DNA of 63,938 nt, from positions 1 to 63,938 of the forward strand of contig JBBDWR010000023.1 of the NCBI GenBank assembly GCA_040902745.1, read 5' to 3'. Position 1 is the first letter of the stretch, and each line of letters starts with the position of its first letter. Made by a program: the position numbers and the translations under genes. Below, piece by piece: positions 49,207-58,258 of the stretch. The notes beneath the pieces were generated by a model. That model was not told the origin of the DNA, made no database searches, and worked only from the letters and a program-made list of their open reading frames with translations. The DNA comes from JBBDWR01 sp040902745 (lineage in GTDB: Bacteria > Actinomycetota > UBA4738 > HRBIN12).

Positions 49207-50345
49207 GCGATCTTGGGCACGCGGTCGCGATCTTCCGTGGGCAGCGTCAGCCGCGCTTCCGGATCATCGAGCGCAAGAACCTCTGGTTCGCCCTGTCGGG
49301 AACGCTGATCGTGCTGTCGATCGTCGGCCTGTTCTGGCCCGGATTGAACCTGTCGATCGATTTCGAGGGCGGCGCGCTGATCACGATGGACAACCCGAAG
49401 GGGGCCTCGATCGAGCAGCTGGACGCGACGCTTGCGCAGTTCAACCGAGGCGACGCCGAGATCCAGGAGGTGGGTGGGGAACAGATCTCGATCCGTACCG
49501 ACAGCTTCGGGTCCGAAGGAGGCGCGAGCGAGGTGATCGATGCCCTCGCCGAGGAGACCGGCGCGCCCGTTTCAGAGGTGACCCTGGAGGACGTCGGACC
49601 CACCTGGGGCGCAGAGATCTCCCGGAAGGCGCTTACCGGCCTGGTCGTCGTTCTCGCGGCGATCATGCTCTACATCACGCTGCGGTTCGAGCTGAAGATG
49701 GCGCTGGGGGCGATCGCGGCGCTGTTCCACGACGTGGTGATCACCGCCGGCATCTACGTGCTCCTCGGCAGGGAGGTGACGCCGGAGACGGTGATCGCGG
49801 TGCTCACGATCTTCGGGTTCTCGCTGTACGACACCGTGGTTATCTACGACCGGATCCAGGAGAACACGGCTTCGCTGGCGGTCGTCGGCAAGGAGGGCTA
49901 CGCGGCGGTCGTCAACCGCTCGATGAACGAGGTGCTCATGCGGTCGGTCAACACCTCACTTGTGGTGCTGCTTCCGATCCTGTCGCTGCTGCTGTTCGGT
50001 GGCGAGACCCTCAAGGACTTCGCGTTCGCGATGTTCGTCGGCACGCTCACCGGTGCCTACTCGTCGATCTTCATCGCCGCGCCGATCCTCGTCGTGCTGA
50101 AGGAGCGGGAGCCGCGCTATCGACAGCTGCAAGAGCGGACCCAAACGCGGCGGACGGCCATGGCTTCGGCGCAAGCCCGCAAGGAAGCCATCGTGGACGA
50201 GGCAGAAGCGCAGCAGGCGACGGCAGCGGCCGCAGCGTCGGCGTCTGGCTCGACCGTTGTTGGGCCCGGAGGTTCGGGTGGGCCCGGGTCCAAGCCTCGA
50301 CCGAAAAGCAAGCGCAAACCCCCATCGAAGCGGAAGCGGAGGTAG
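49203..50345 (+). CDS. secF: SecF protein-export subunit
   Basis: 380 residues. NLWFALSGTLIVLSIVGLFWPGLNLSIDFEGG is the first helix and the conserved G-[IV]-D-F-x-G-G loop. The periplasmic domain follows (VGGEQISIRTDSFG, VTLEDVGPTWGAEISRKAL). Five further helices contain MLYITLRFELKMALGAIAALFHDVVITAG and the F-G-x-S-[LI]-x-D-T-V-V-I-[YF]-D-R-[IV]-x-E-N motif, here GFSLYDTVVIYDRIQEN. The C-terminal 80 residues are charged, with an alanine/glycine/lysine-rich tail (PRPKSKRKPPSKRKRR). It pairs with SecD; its ATG overlaps the secD stop by four bases. Confidence 0.96.
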   Translation: MSDLGHAVAIFRGQRQPRFRIIERKNLWFALSGTLIVLSIVGLFWPGLNLSIDFEGGALITMDNPKGASIEQLDATLAQFNRGDAEIQEVGGEQISIRTDSFGSEGGASEVIDALAEETGAPVSEVTLEDVGPTWGAEISRKALTGLVVVLAAIMLYITLRFELKMALGAIAALFHDVVITAGIYVLLGREVTPETVIAVLTIFGFSLYDTVVIYDRIQENTASLAVVGKEGYAAVVNRSMNEVLMRSVNTSLVVLLPILSLLLFGGETLKDFAFAMFVGTLTGAYSSIFIAAPILVVLKEREPRYRQLQERTQTRRTAMASAQARKEAIVDEAEAQQATAAAAASASGSTVVGPGGSGGPGSKPRPKSKRKPPSKRKRR

Positions 50346-50352
50346 AAAACTC

Positions 50353-50874
50353 GTGCACCTCGAGTCGATCAAAGCCCTGATCCGCGACGTTCCGGACTTC
50401 CCACAGGAAGGGATCGTCTTCAAGGACATCACGCCGCTGCTTGCGGACGAACTCGCGTTCTCGACGGTGATCGACCTGATCGTCGTGCATTTCGGCCGCG
50501 GCAACGTGGACAAGGTGGTCGGGATCGAGGCCCGCGGATTCATCCTCGCGTCGCCCGTCGCGTACCACTTCGGAGCCGGGTTCGTCCCGGTACGCAAGGC
50601 GGGCAAGCTGCCCTGGGAGACCGAGGCGGCCGAGTACGCACTCGAGTACGGCACAGCCACGCTCGAAGTGCACAAGGACGCTGTGGCGCCGGGTGAGCGG
50701 GTGCTGATCGTCGACGACGTCCTCGCGACGGGGGGAACGGCCGAGGCCACGGCGGGTCTCGTCGAGCGGATCGGCGGCAAGGTGGTGGGCATCGCGTGCC
50801 TGATCGAGCTGGGATTTCTCGAAGGACGCAAGAAGGTCGAGAACTTCGACCTGTTCTCCCTGCTCGAGTACTGA
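50353..50874 (+). CDS. apt: adenine phosphoribosyltransferase
   Basis: 173 residues. It converts adenine and PRPP to AMP in purine salvage. The short N-terminal FPQEGIVFKDITPLLADEL, the base-contact KVVGIEARGFILASPVAYHFG, the PRPP loop RVLIVDDVLATGGTAEATAG and the C-terminal GRKKVENFDLFSLLEY are all standard. GTG 50353 has GGAGG ten bases upstream. It follows secF by seven bases, keeping the order found in mycobacteria (secF, then apt, then rel). Confidence 0.96.
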   Translation: MHLESIKALIRDVPDFPQEGIVFKDITPLLADELAFSTVIDLIVVHFGRGNVDKVVGIEARGFILASPVAYHFGAGFVPVRKAGKLPWETEAAEYALEYGTATLEVHKDAVAPGERVLIVDDVLATGGTAEATAGLVERIGGKVVGIACLIELGFLEGRKKVENFDLFSLLEY

Positions 50875-50980
50875 AAGTTGCCCAGGCGGGGTCGCTCGGC
50901 TTCGCTCAGGGTCGCAGTAGCCATTCGGGATGGCGAGATGTGGGGCGGCGTTCTGGGCGTTGGGACTGTACGCCGATCCG

Positions 50981-51003
50981 GGTATCTGCCGATACCAGAT
51001 ATC
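50981..51003 (+). promoter_or_regulatory. inverted repeats before the pseudopilin gene
   Basis: GGTATC (50981-50986) and GATACC (50991-50996) are perfect arms around TGCC, followed at once by the palindrome GATATC (50998-51003). They end four bases before ATG 51008. The arrangement looks like an operator or a regulatory RNA hairpin covering the ribosome-binding area. Confidence 0.4.
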
Positions 51004-51007
51004 AGGT

Positions 51008-51526
51008 ATGACCCAGAGAGGAGATCGCGCGCGCCTGGAGGGCCAACAAGGGTTCTCGCTCATTGAGCTGTCCGTCGTCCTTCTCGTGATCGCCGTGCTG
51101 GTCGGTATCTCGCTCAGTTCGTTCCGGGGGGCAACGCGGGCAAGGGAGCTTTCGGCTATCCATCAACGCGCGATGGCCGGTCTCAAGGCCGAGATGGTCC
51201 TGCAGGTCTCCACCGGCTTCTACCTGGGGACCGCCGCGGAGGAACGCCGTGCATTGCTGCGTCGGGAAGAGCCATCCATCGACTGGGGTTCGGTCTCGTC
51301 GACCAACGACGAGGACCTGACCGTGCGGGTCGGCCGGCTCTCGTTCGCGGGCAGGTCGTACCGCCAATCGTGGATCTGCCTCGAGGCGACAACGACTTCG
51401 GGCGAGCACGCTGCCGTGGCCAACGTCTCCATCGGGCCCGCCCGGGGGACCTACTACAGCGAAGGCTCGATCCGTCTGTGCCGGGGCATGCGGTCGTTCA
51501 CTGCCTGGCCCACCACGTCCTGGTAG
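51008..51526 (+). CDS. type IV pilin/pseudopilin-like protein
   Basis: 172 residues. The N-terminus has the prepilin signature: a basic leader (TQRGDRARLEGQQG) then F-S-L-I-E-L-S-V-V-L-L-V-I-A-V-L-V-G-I, where G|F is the peptidase site and E5 is present, followed by a helical stalk and a globular part of about 120 residues (two cysteines, in SWICLEAT and IRLCRGMRSF, could be bridged). It would be processed by a prepilin peptidase and assembled into a pilus or secretion filament, but no other pilus gene is in the window. No ribosome site is clear; the inverted repeats lie in that place. It is absent from the compared mycobacterial order. Confidence 0.85.
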   Translation: MTQRGDRARLEGQQGFSLIELSVVLLVIAVLVGISLSSFRGATRARELSAIHQRAMAGLKAEMVLQVSTGFYLGTAAEERRALLRREEPSIDWGSVSSTNDEDLTVRVGRLSFAGRSYRQSWICLEATTTSGEHAAVANVSIGPARGTYYSEGSIRLCRGMRSFTAWPTTSW

Positions 51527-51622
51527 CGATCCGCGGATCCACAGACACGAGAACTCCGCACCTTTCGCGAGTCGATCGGCGGTGCTGGCGGGGTCCCCGG
51601 CTACACTGACCTGCAGGAGGAG

Positions 51623-53866
51623 ATGCAGGTGGACAGCCGCGAGCAGGTCAAGAGCGACCGCCTGCCGCGCCTGCTCTCGCGCCTGCGACCCACCGAGGCG
51701 CCGCCGGTCGGCGTGGAACCGCTTCTGCGGGTGGTCAAGAGCTACAACCCGAAGGCCGACCTCTCGCAGATCCAAGACGCCTATCGCCTCGCGGAGGCCT
51801 CGCACTCTGGGCAGAAGCGTGCCTCGGGCGAGGACTTCATCGAACACCCCTTGTCGGTGGCCCAGATCCTCGCGGACCTGCACCTGGACACCACCACGAT
51901 CGTGGCGGCGTTGCTGCACGACACGGTCGAGGACACCGATGTCTCCCTGGAACAACTCGAGCGGCAGTTCGGGCCCGAGGTGACCCGCATCGTCGACGGT
52001 CTCACGAAGCTAGATGCGATCGAGTTCCGCAGCCGCGAACAGGAGCAGGCCGAGAACGTCCGCAAGATGATCGTCGCGATGTCGGGCGACATCCGCGTGC
52101 TGCTGATCAAGCTTTCGGATCGGCTGCACAACATGCGCACCCTCGGCAGCATGCCCGCGGCCAAGCAACAACAGAAGGCGACCGAGACCCTCGAGATCTA
52201 TGCACCCCTCGCGCACCGATTGGGTGTCCAGCAGATCAAGTGGGAGCTGGAGGATCTCTCGTTCAAGACGATGCACCCGGGCCCGTACCGGGAGATCGCG
52301 AGTCTGGTCGACAAACGGCGCGGTGAGCGCCAGGAACTGATCGACGAGGTGCTCGAGCAGTCGCGGGCGAAGATGAAGGAGCTCGGGATCAAGGGAGAGG
52401 TCGAAGGGCGGCCGAAGCACCTGTACTCGATCTACGAGAAGATGGTGTTGCGGGGCAAGGAGTTCAACGAGATCTACGATCTGATCGGCGTGCGAGTGCT
52501 GGTCGATCAGGTGCGCGACACCTACGGGGCGCTCGGCGCGATCCATGCCCTCTGGAAGCCCGTTCCCGGAAGGTTCAAGGACTACGTGGCGATGCCCAAG
52601 TCCAACATGTACCAATCGCTGCACACGACGGTGCTGGGTCCGTCTGGCGTGCCGGTCGAGTTCCAGATCCGAACGCGCGAGATGCACCGCACCGCGCAGT
52701 ACGGGATCGCGGCGCACTGGCGATACAAGGAGGGCGGCAAGCAAGCGAAGGGCGATGCCGACCTCGCATGGCTCGGACAGATGCTCGAATGGCTCAAGGA
52801 CATGCGCGACCCTCGCGAGTTCATGGAGGGCCTCAAGGTGGACCTCTACGGTGGCCAGGTCTTCGTGTTCAGCCCGAAGGGCGACGTCGTGAACATGCCG
52901 ATGGGTGCGACCCCGGTGGACTTCGCGTATGCGATCCACACGGAGGTCGGTCACCGCGCGATCGGCGCCAAGGTCAACGGCAAGCTCGTGCCCCTCGACT
53001 ACGAGCTGCGCACGGGCGACACGGTCGACGTGCTCACGTCGAAGGCTCGTATGGAGGGCCCCTCGCAGGACTGGCTGCAGTTCGTCGCGACGCCGCGCGC
53101 GCGCAACAAGATCAAGCAGTGGTTCTCACGCGAACGGCGCGAGGACGCCCTGGAGCAGGGGCGCGACATCCTTCAGCGAGCCGTCCGCAAGCAGCACATG
53201 CCGCTCAAACGACTGGCCACCGAGGACGTGATCGGGCAGGTTGCTTCGGAGCTGAAATACCCGGCGGTCGACGCGCTCTACGTTGCGGTGGGGGAGGGAA
53301 GGGTGTCGGCTCAGTCGATCCTCTCGCGCATGTCGCGCCTGCTTTCGGGCACCGGTGAGGAAGACGTGATGGAGGTGCCGCTGGCGCGCCCGGTCAAGAT
53401 CGCCCGTCCGGACATCGGACAAGGCGTCGTGGTGCCGGGGGCGGAGGACGTGTGGGTCCGCCTCGGTCGCTGCTGCACGCCGGTTCCGGGCGACGAGATC
53501 ATGGGCTTCGTCACGCGCGGACAGGGTGTCTCCGTCCACCGGGTCGACTGTCCGAACGCGAAGGCGCTCGCGCGCGAACCGGAGCGACTGATCGACGTCA
53601 GCTGGGCCGAAGGCAAGCCGACCAGCTTCACGGTCGCGATCCAGGTCGAGGCACTCGACCGCACGCGGTTGCTCTCCGATGTCGCGACGGTGCTCTCGGA
53701 CCATCACGTGAACATCCTGTCGGCGACCTCGACCACGAACCGCGACCGGATCGTGAAGCTGCGTTTCACGTTCGAGCTGGCCGATATCACGCACCTGTCC
53801 GACACCTTGGGCGCCGTGAAGAAGGTCGAAGGCGTCTACGACGCCTATCGCGCCGTCTCTCGGTAG
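51623..53866 (+). CDS. rel: bifunctional (p)ppGpp synthetase/hydrolase Rel
   Basis: 747 residues, normal length for actinobacterial Rel. The hydrolase HD region has SGEDFIEHPLSVAQIL (H75) and AALLHDTVEDT (H99, D100, E103, D104), so both activities are likely. The synthetase region has EGRPKHLYSIYEKM, IYDLIGVRVLVD and MPKSNMYQSLHTTVLGP. The TGS domain (VFVFSPKGDVVNMPMGATPVDFAYAIHTEVGH) is followed by a zinc-finger-type region with CCTPVPGDEI and the ACT domain (VALEALDRTRLLSDVATVLS-like). The start is ATG 51623, or GTG 51629 with better spacing to AGGAGG; TACACT at 51602-51607 is a likely -10 box. Confidence 0.97.
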   Translation: MQVDSREQVKSDRLPRLLSRLRPTEAPPVGVEPLLRVVKSYNPKADLSQIQDAYRLAEASHSGQKRASGEDFIEHPLSVAQILADLHLDTTTIVAALLHDTVEDTDVSLEQLERQFGPEVTRIVDGLTKLDAIEFRSREQEQAENVRKMIVAMSGDIRVLLIKLSDRLHNMRTLGSMPAAKQQQKATETLEIYAPLAHRLGVQQIKWELEDLSFKTMHPGPYREIASLVDKRRGERQELIDEVLEQSRAKMKELGIKGEVEGRPKHLYSIYEKMVLRGKEFNEIYDLIGVRVLVDQVRDTYGALGAIHALWKPVPGRFKDYVAMPKSNMYQSLHTTVLGPSGVPVEFQIRTREMHRTAQYGIAAHWRYKEGGKQAKGDADLAWLGQMLEWLKDMRDPREFMEGLKVDLYGGQVFVFSPKGDVVNMPMGATPVDFAYAIHTEVGHRAIGAKVNGKLVPLDYELRTGDTVDVLTSKARMEGPSQDWLQFVATPRARNKIKQWFSRERREDALEQGRDILQRAVRKQHMPLKRLATEDVIGQVASELKYPAVDALYVAVGEGRVSAQSILSRMSRLLSGTGEEDVMEVPLARPVKIARPDIGQGVVVPGAEDVWVRLGRCCTPVPGDEIMGFVTRGQGVSVHRVDCPNAKALAREPERLIDVSWAEGKPTSFTVAIQVEALDRTRLLSDVATVLSDHHVNILSATSTTNRDRIVKLRFTFELADITHLSDTLGAVKKVEGVYDAYRAVSR

Positions 53867-53880
53867 CGATGGGCTAGCTG

Positions 53881-54333
53881 GTGCGCATCGTCCTGCAGCG
53901 CGTATCGCGAGCGTCCGTGTCCGTGGACGGTGAGCAGCTCGGTGCGATAGGCGTCGGCTACCTTCTGTTGGTCGCGGCCGGCGCCGAGGATCGGCCCGAA
54001 GAGGTCGAGCGACTGGCCGACAAGGTCGTGGGCCTGCGGGTCTTTCCGGACGCGGAGGGCAAGATGAACTTGCCCCTCTCGGAGGTGGACGGCGAGGTGC
54101 TCCTCGTGTCGCAATTCACCCTCTACGGAGACGTGCGCAAAGGACGGCGTCCGTCGTGGCTGGGGGCCGCGCCGCCCGAAGTCGCCCAGGAGCGTGTGGA
54201 GGCGTTCGGCCGAGCACTCGAGCATCGAGGCGTGCGTGTGGCCCGGGGGCGCTTCCAGGCGCACATGGAAGTCGAGCTTCTCAACGACGGTCCGGTCACC
54301 CTGCTGCTGGATGGCGCAGACCTGGTCCGCTGA
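53881..54333 (+). CDS. dtd: D-aminoacyl-tRNA deacylase
   Basis: 150 residues. MRIVLQRVSRASVSVDGEQL is the typical start, LGLRVFPDAEGKMNLPLSEV-like text the middle (here VGLRVFPDAEGKMNLPL), then the active-site S-Q-F-T-L-Y-G-D and the G-P-V-T motif near the end (NDGPVTLLL), where family members have the Gly-cisPro pocket. It recycles tRNA mischarged with D-amino acids or glycine. The GTG start is at 53881, 14 bases after rel, so the two are probably co-transcribed. In M. tuberculosis dtd lies elsewhere, so the location differs. Confidence 0.95.
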   Translation: MRIVLQRVSRASVSVDGEQLGAIGVGYLLLVAAGAEDRPEEVERLADKVVGLRVFPDAEGKMNLPLSEVDGEVLLVSQFTLYGDVRKGRRPSWLGAAPPEVAQERVEAFGRALEHRGVRVARGRFQAHMEVELLNDGPVTLLLDGADLVR

Positions 54334-54495
54334 GGATCAGGGCCCCCACCAGCGCGCGACCTCCGGCTCCGCTCGGATCCGGTGAGCGCATGCATCTGGG
54401 CTCGCTCCCGCTGCTTGGGTGGACCCGACAACGATAGCGACGGGCGGCTGGGAGACGGGATGGGGCAAGGGCGGGGATCCGCGGACGAGGGTGGC

Positions 54496-54501
54496 TAAGA
54501 T
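54496..54501 (+). promoter_or_regulatory. -10 box for the MBL-fold hydrolase gene
   Basis: TAAGAT lies eight bases before ATG 54510, with no ribosome site between. This predicts a leaderless transcript covering the MBL gene and hisS. Confidence 0.4.
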
Positions 54502-54509
54502 TGGCGGTC

Positions 54510-55145
54510 ATGTTCCTTGATGTGTCCAACGAGAACGCGTTCGCCACGAACTGCTGGATGGCGGCGGCCGAGGGGAGCGAGGAGGCGGTGGTCGTCGACC
54601 CCGGCTTCGACCATGAGCGCATCCGCGCATCGCTGGACTCGGCGGGCAAGACGCCGGTCGCCGCGCTCGCCACGCACGGGCACTATGACCACGTTGGGGC
54701 GGCGGCGGCGTTCTGCGGCGACGAGCTTCCGTTCTACATCCACGAGGCCGACCGCCTCGCCCTGACCGACAGCGGATCCTGGGGGGCGGGATCGCCCACA
54801 CCGCCGGTGCCCGTCAAAGACGTCCGGACCCTGGTGGGGGGCGACGTTCTGACGTTCGCGGGGTTCCGGATCGAGGTCCTCCACACGCCCGGCCACACCC
54901 CCGGGAGCGTCTGCTTCGTCACCGACGGTCTCGTATTCAGCGGGGATCTCATCTTCGCCGGGTCGATCGGTCGCCACGACTTCCCGAACTCCTCAGCCCG
55001 GGACATCCGCACCAGTCTTCGCCGCTTCCTCGAGCTCGACGACGGGCTTCCCGTGTATCCGGGGCACGGACCCAAGACGTCCGTGGGACGGGAACGGGGA
55101 ACCAATCCCTTCCTGCAGCCCGGCGGGTTCCTCGAGGGCAACTGA
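54510..55145 (+). CDS. MBL-fold hydrolase, glyoxalase II-like
   Basis: About 211 residues of the metallo-beta-lactamase fold. The zinc site is T-H-G-H-Y-D-H-V-G (usual T-H-x-H-x-D-H), with a later VLHTPGHTPGSVCF histidine, the bridging FSGDLIFAGSIGRHD aspartate and VYPGHGPKTSVGRE histidine. The order before hisS is the same as Rv2581c in M. tuberculosis. It is likely a thioesterase or glyoxalase II acting on an unknown thiol ester; actinobacteria use mycothiol, so S-acyl-mycothiol is possible. TTG 54501 is a less likely start that overlaps the -10 box. The stop overlaps hisS by one base. Confidence 0.9.
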   Translation: MFLDVSNENAFATNCWMAAAEGSEEAVVVDPGFDHERIRASLDSAGKTPVAALATHGHYDHVGAAAAFCGDELPFYIHEADRLALTDSGSWGAGSPTPPVPVKDVRTLVGGDVLTFAGFRIEVLHTPGHTPGSVCFVTDGLVFSGDLIFAGSIGRHDFPNSSARDIRTSLRRFLELDDGLPVYPGHGPKTSVGRERGTNPFLQPGGFLEGN

Positions 55146-56443
55146 TGGAGCTTGCGCCGCCGCGGGGAACCGCGGACCTGTTGCCCCCGCGCTCGGAAGT
55201 GATGCTCGATCTGTACGAGCGATCTCATCGGCTCGCGCGGCTGTACGGCTACCGGTACGTCGAGACTCCGGTGTTCGAGAGCACCGATCTGTTCGCCCGC
55301 ACGTCCGGAGAAACGTCGGACGTGGTCACCAAGGAGATGTACACTTTCGAAGACAAGAAGGGACGCTCGTTGACACTGCGTCCCGAGAACACCGCGTCCG
55401 TCGTGCGGGCGTACCTATCACACGCGCACGATCTCGGTTCACCCTTCAAGGCGTACTACGTGGGGTCGCAGTTCCGACACGGCCGGCCGCAGGCCGGGCG
55501 TCTCCGGGAGTTCCGCCAGTTCGGTGTCGAGGTCTTGGGCGTCGAGGGACCCGAGGCAGATGTCGAGGTGATCGAGCTAGGGAACCAGTTCTTGCGCGAT
55601 CGGGGGCTGCGCGACCAGACGCTTCACCTGAACTCGATCGGTGACGCGACCTGCCGGCCCGCCTATCGGGAGCGCCTCGTCGCACACTTCGAGCCCTACC
55701 TGGAGCAGCTCGACGAGGACTGTCGCACGCGGTTGCGGACCAATCCCCTGCGGGTCTTCGACTGCAAGGTCGACGGCGGGAAAAGCTTCGTCCTCGCGGC
55801 TCCGACGATCGTCGACAACCTGTGTGAGGCGTGCGCGGAACACTTCTCGCAGGTCCGGCGCGGTCTGGACGAGGTGGGTGTGACCTACGAACTGGACCAT
55901 CGGCTCGTCCGCGGCCTCGACTACTACACACGCACGGCGTTCGAGTGGATCTCCGGAGCCCTGGAGAGCGCCCAGTCCACGATCAACGCCGGCGGACGCT
56001 ACGACGGGCTCGCCGAGCAGCTCGGTGGGCCGCCGACGCCCGGCGTCGGGTTCGCGATGGGATTGGACCGGGTCGCGCTCGCTGCGGACAAAGAAGGTGT
56101 CCCCGCGCCGCCGTCGAAGGCGCCGATCTGTTTCGTGGTGTCGGTCGGCGACGACGCTCGCGGGGCCGCTCTCGATCTGTTGGCCGCGCTTCGAGACGCC
56201 GGAGTGCCCGCGACACGGTCCTACGAAGCACGGCCGATGAAGGCGCAACTCAAGATGGCGCACAGGTCCGGTGCGGCCTACGCGGCGATCCTCGGAGAGC
56301 GGGAGATCGCCGAGGTCGCCGTGACCCTGCGCCACATGGCCGACGGAGAGCAGGAGACGATCCCGGTCGACGAGGCGGTGCAGTACCTGCAGGTGACCGT
56401 GCAACGCGAGACGGTCGAACCGACGAGCGAGGAGCACGCGTGA
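55145..56443 (+). CDS. hisS: histidyl-tRNA synthetase
   Basis: 432 residues, class II synthetase. PRGTADLLPPRSEVMLDL and the motif 1 region lead to YVETPVFESTDLFARTSGETSDVVTKEMYTFEDKKGR, motif 2 LRPENTASVVRAYLSH and FRHGRPQAGRLREFRQFGVE, the histidine-specific block LVRGLDYYTRTAFEW and motif 3 GVGFAMGLDRV. The anticodon-binding domain ends it (KMAHRSGAAYAAILGEREIA). ATG 55145 overlaps the MBL stop; the stop overlaps the aspS GTG, so the three form one operon. Confidence 0.98.
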   Translation: MELAPPRGTADLLPPRSEVMLDLYERSHRLARLYGYRYVETPVFESTDLFARTSGETSDVVTKEMYTFEDKKGRSLTLRPENTASVVRAYLSHAHDLGSPFKAYYVGSQFRHGRPQAGRLREFRQFGVEVLGVEGPEADVEVIELGNQFLRDRGLRDQTLHLNSIGDATCRPAYRERLVAHFEPYLEQLDEDCRTRLRTNPLRVFDCKVDGGKSFVLAAPTIVDNLCEACAEHFSQVRRGLDEVGVTYELDHRLVRGLDYYTRTAFEWISGALESAQSTINAGGRYDGLAEQLGGPPTPGVGFAMGLDRVALAADKEGVPAPPSKAPICFVVSVGDDARGAALDLLAALRDAGVPATRSYEARPMKAQLKMAHRSGAAYAAILGEREIAEVAVTLRHMADGEQETIPVDEAVQYLQVTVQRETVEPTSEEHA

Positions 56444-58248
56444 GCGAGGATCGGACGGACCTGTCCACGTCGATGCGCACCGACGCCTGCGGGGCATTGC
56501 GGGCGGAAGATGCGGGGCGTGATGTGATCCTGTGCGGTTGGGTGGCTCGCCGGCGCGATCACGGCGGGGTGACGTTCGTCGACCTGCGAGATCGCGAGGG
56601 GTTCGTGCAGCTCGTCCTCCACCCCGAAGAGGCCCCCGCCGCGCACGAGATCGCCCAGGGATTCAAGAGCGAGTCGGTGGTTCGCGTCCACGGTAGCGTA
56701 CGCCCGCGGCCGCAGGGAACGGTGAATCCGGAACTGCCCACGGGTGCGGTCGAGGTCGCGGTGGCGTCGGTCGATGTGCTCGGCGTCTCGCAAACACCAC
56801 CGTTCGTGATCGAGGACCGGGTCGAGGCGAACGAGCTGTTGCGTCTGGAGTACCGCTATCTGGACCTGCGACGTCCGGAGATGACCCAGCGTCTGCGGCT
56901 GCGCCATCACGTCAACCGGATCACCCGCGAGTATCTGCACGAGCGCGGGTTCCTCGAGGTCGAGACGCCGATGATGACGCGGAGCACACCCGAGGGGGCT
57001 CGAGACTTCCTCGTTCCCTCTCGGTTGGACAAGGGGTCGTTCTATGCCCTGCCTCAGTCCCCGCAGCAGTTGAAGCAGCTGCTCATGGTGGCCGGTCAGG
57101 ACCGCTACTACCAGATCGTTCGATGCTTCCGCGACGAGGACCTTCGCGCCGACCGTCAGCTCGAGTTCACGCAGCTCGATCTGGAGATGTCGTTCGTCGA
57201 CGAGGAGGACATCTATCGGGAGATGGAGCCGTTGTTCGTGCGGTTGGTGCGCGAGCTCCACGGGGCGGAGATCTCGACCCCCTTCCGGAGGCTCACGTTC
57301 GCGGAGGCGATCGAGCGGTTCGGGTCGGACAAGCCCGACCTGCGCTACGGCATGGAGCTGGTGGACCTCGGTGACGTGTTCGCGGGCACGGGCTTCCGCG
57401 CTTTCTCCGGCGCGCTCGAGGCAGGGGGCAAGGTGAAGGCGATCACCGCGCCCGGAGGCGGGTCGCTGTCTCGCAAGGAACTCGACACCCTCGTGCAGGA
57501 CACGAAGGGTCGCGGTGCTGCTGGTCTCGTGTGGATCGTCGTGGAGGACGATGGCATCCGGTCGCCGGTGGAGAAGTTCCTCGCCGCGGACGAGGTCGCG
57601 GCCGTCCTCGAGCGCACGGGAGCTCGGCCGCAAGATCTGGTGTTGCTGGTCGCGGACGCTGCCGACCGGGTAGCGGTGGCGCTCGACGGTCTGCGACGGT
57701 CGATGGCGGTGCGCCTCGATCTGATCCCCGATGACGCCTGGGAGTTCGTGTGGATCACCGAGTTCCCCCTGTTCGAGTGGAGCGAGGACGAAGATCGGTG
57801 GATCGCGGTGCACCATCCGTTCACCGCGCCGGCCACCGACCAGATCGATCCCGCGACGACGACCGCGAAGGCGTACGACCTCGTCCTGAACGGCTGGGAG
57901 CTCTCCTCGGGTTCGATCCGCATCCATTCCCCACAGGTCCAGCGAGAGGTGTTCGAGCTCCTCGGCCTGGATGCGGCCGAGATCGAGGACAAGTTCGGCC
58001 ACATGCTGCGGGCCTTCGACTACGGTGTGCCTCCCCACGGAGGGATCGCGTTCGGGTGGGATCGGATCGTGATGATCCTGGCGGAGCAGGGATCGATCAG
58101 CGAAGTGATCGCGTTCCCCAAGACGCAGTCCGGTCACGACCCGCTCACCGGGGCGCCCGGCCCGGTCGACGAGATGCAGTTGCGCGACCTCGGTCTACGC
58201 CTCGTCGAGCCGCCGGCCGCCGGCGACGGTTCCTCCGACGGCGGGTAG
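56440..58248 (+). CDS. aspS: aspartyl-tRNA synthetase
   Basis: 602 residues, bacterial type with a large GAD insertion. The anticodon OB fold is LCGWVARRRDHGGVTFVDLRDREGFVQLV. The class II core has FLEVETPMMTRSTPEGARDF, motif 2 YQIVRCFRDEDLRADRQLEFTQLDLEMSF, the GAD domain (about 300-420) and motif 3 HGGIAFGWDRIVMIL. FPKTQSGHDPLTGAP is present. Many actinobacteria lack AsnRS and use a nondiscriminating AspRS with the GatCAB pathway; this cannot be decided here. The start is GTG 56440, overlapping hisS; ATG 56473 is also possible. Confidence 0.97.
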   Translation: MSEDRTDLSTSMRTDACGALRAEDAGRDVILCGWVARRRDHGGVTFVDLRDREGFVQLVLHPEEAPAAHEIAQGFKSESVVRVHGSVRPRPQGTVNPELPTGAVEVAVASVDVLGVSQTPPFVIEDRVEANELLRLEYRYLDLRRPEMTQRLRLRHHVNRITREYLHERGFLEVETPMMTRSTPEGARDFLVPSRLDKGSFYALPQSPQQLKQLLMVAGQDRYYQIVRCFRDEDLRADRQLEFTQLDLEMSFVDEEDIYREMEPLFVRLVRELHGAEISTPFRRLTFAEAIERFGSDKPDLRYGMELVDLGDVFAGTGFRAFSGALEAGGKVKAITAPGGGSLSRKELDTLVQDTKGRGAAGLVWIVVEDDGIRSPVEKFLAADEVAAVLERTGARPQDLVLLVADAADRVAVALDGLRRSMAVRLDLIPDDAWEFVWITEFPLFEWSEDEDRWIAVHHPFTAPATDQIDPATTTAKAYDLVLNGWELSSGSIRIHSPQVQREVFELLGLDAAEIEDKFGHMLRAFDYGVPPHGGIAFGWDRIVMILAEQGSISEVIAFPKTQSGHDPLTGAPGPVDEMQLRDLGLRLVEPPAAGDGSSDGG

Positions 58249-58251
58249 CCT
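58246..58251 (+). promoter_or_regulatory. -10 box for rarA
   Basis: TAGCCT overlaps the aspS stop codon and ends seven bases before GTG 58259, again fitting a leaderless start. Confidence 0.35.
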
Positions 58252-58258
58252 CGGTTCC

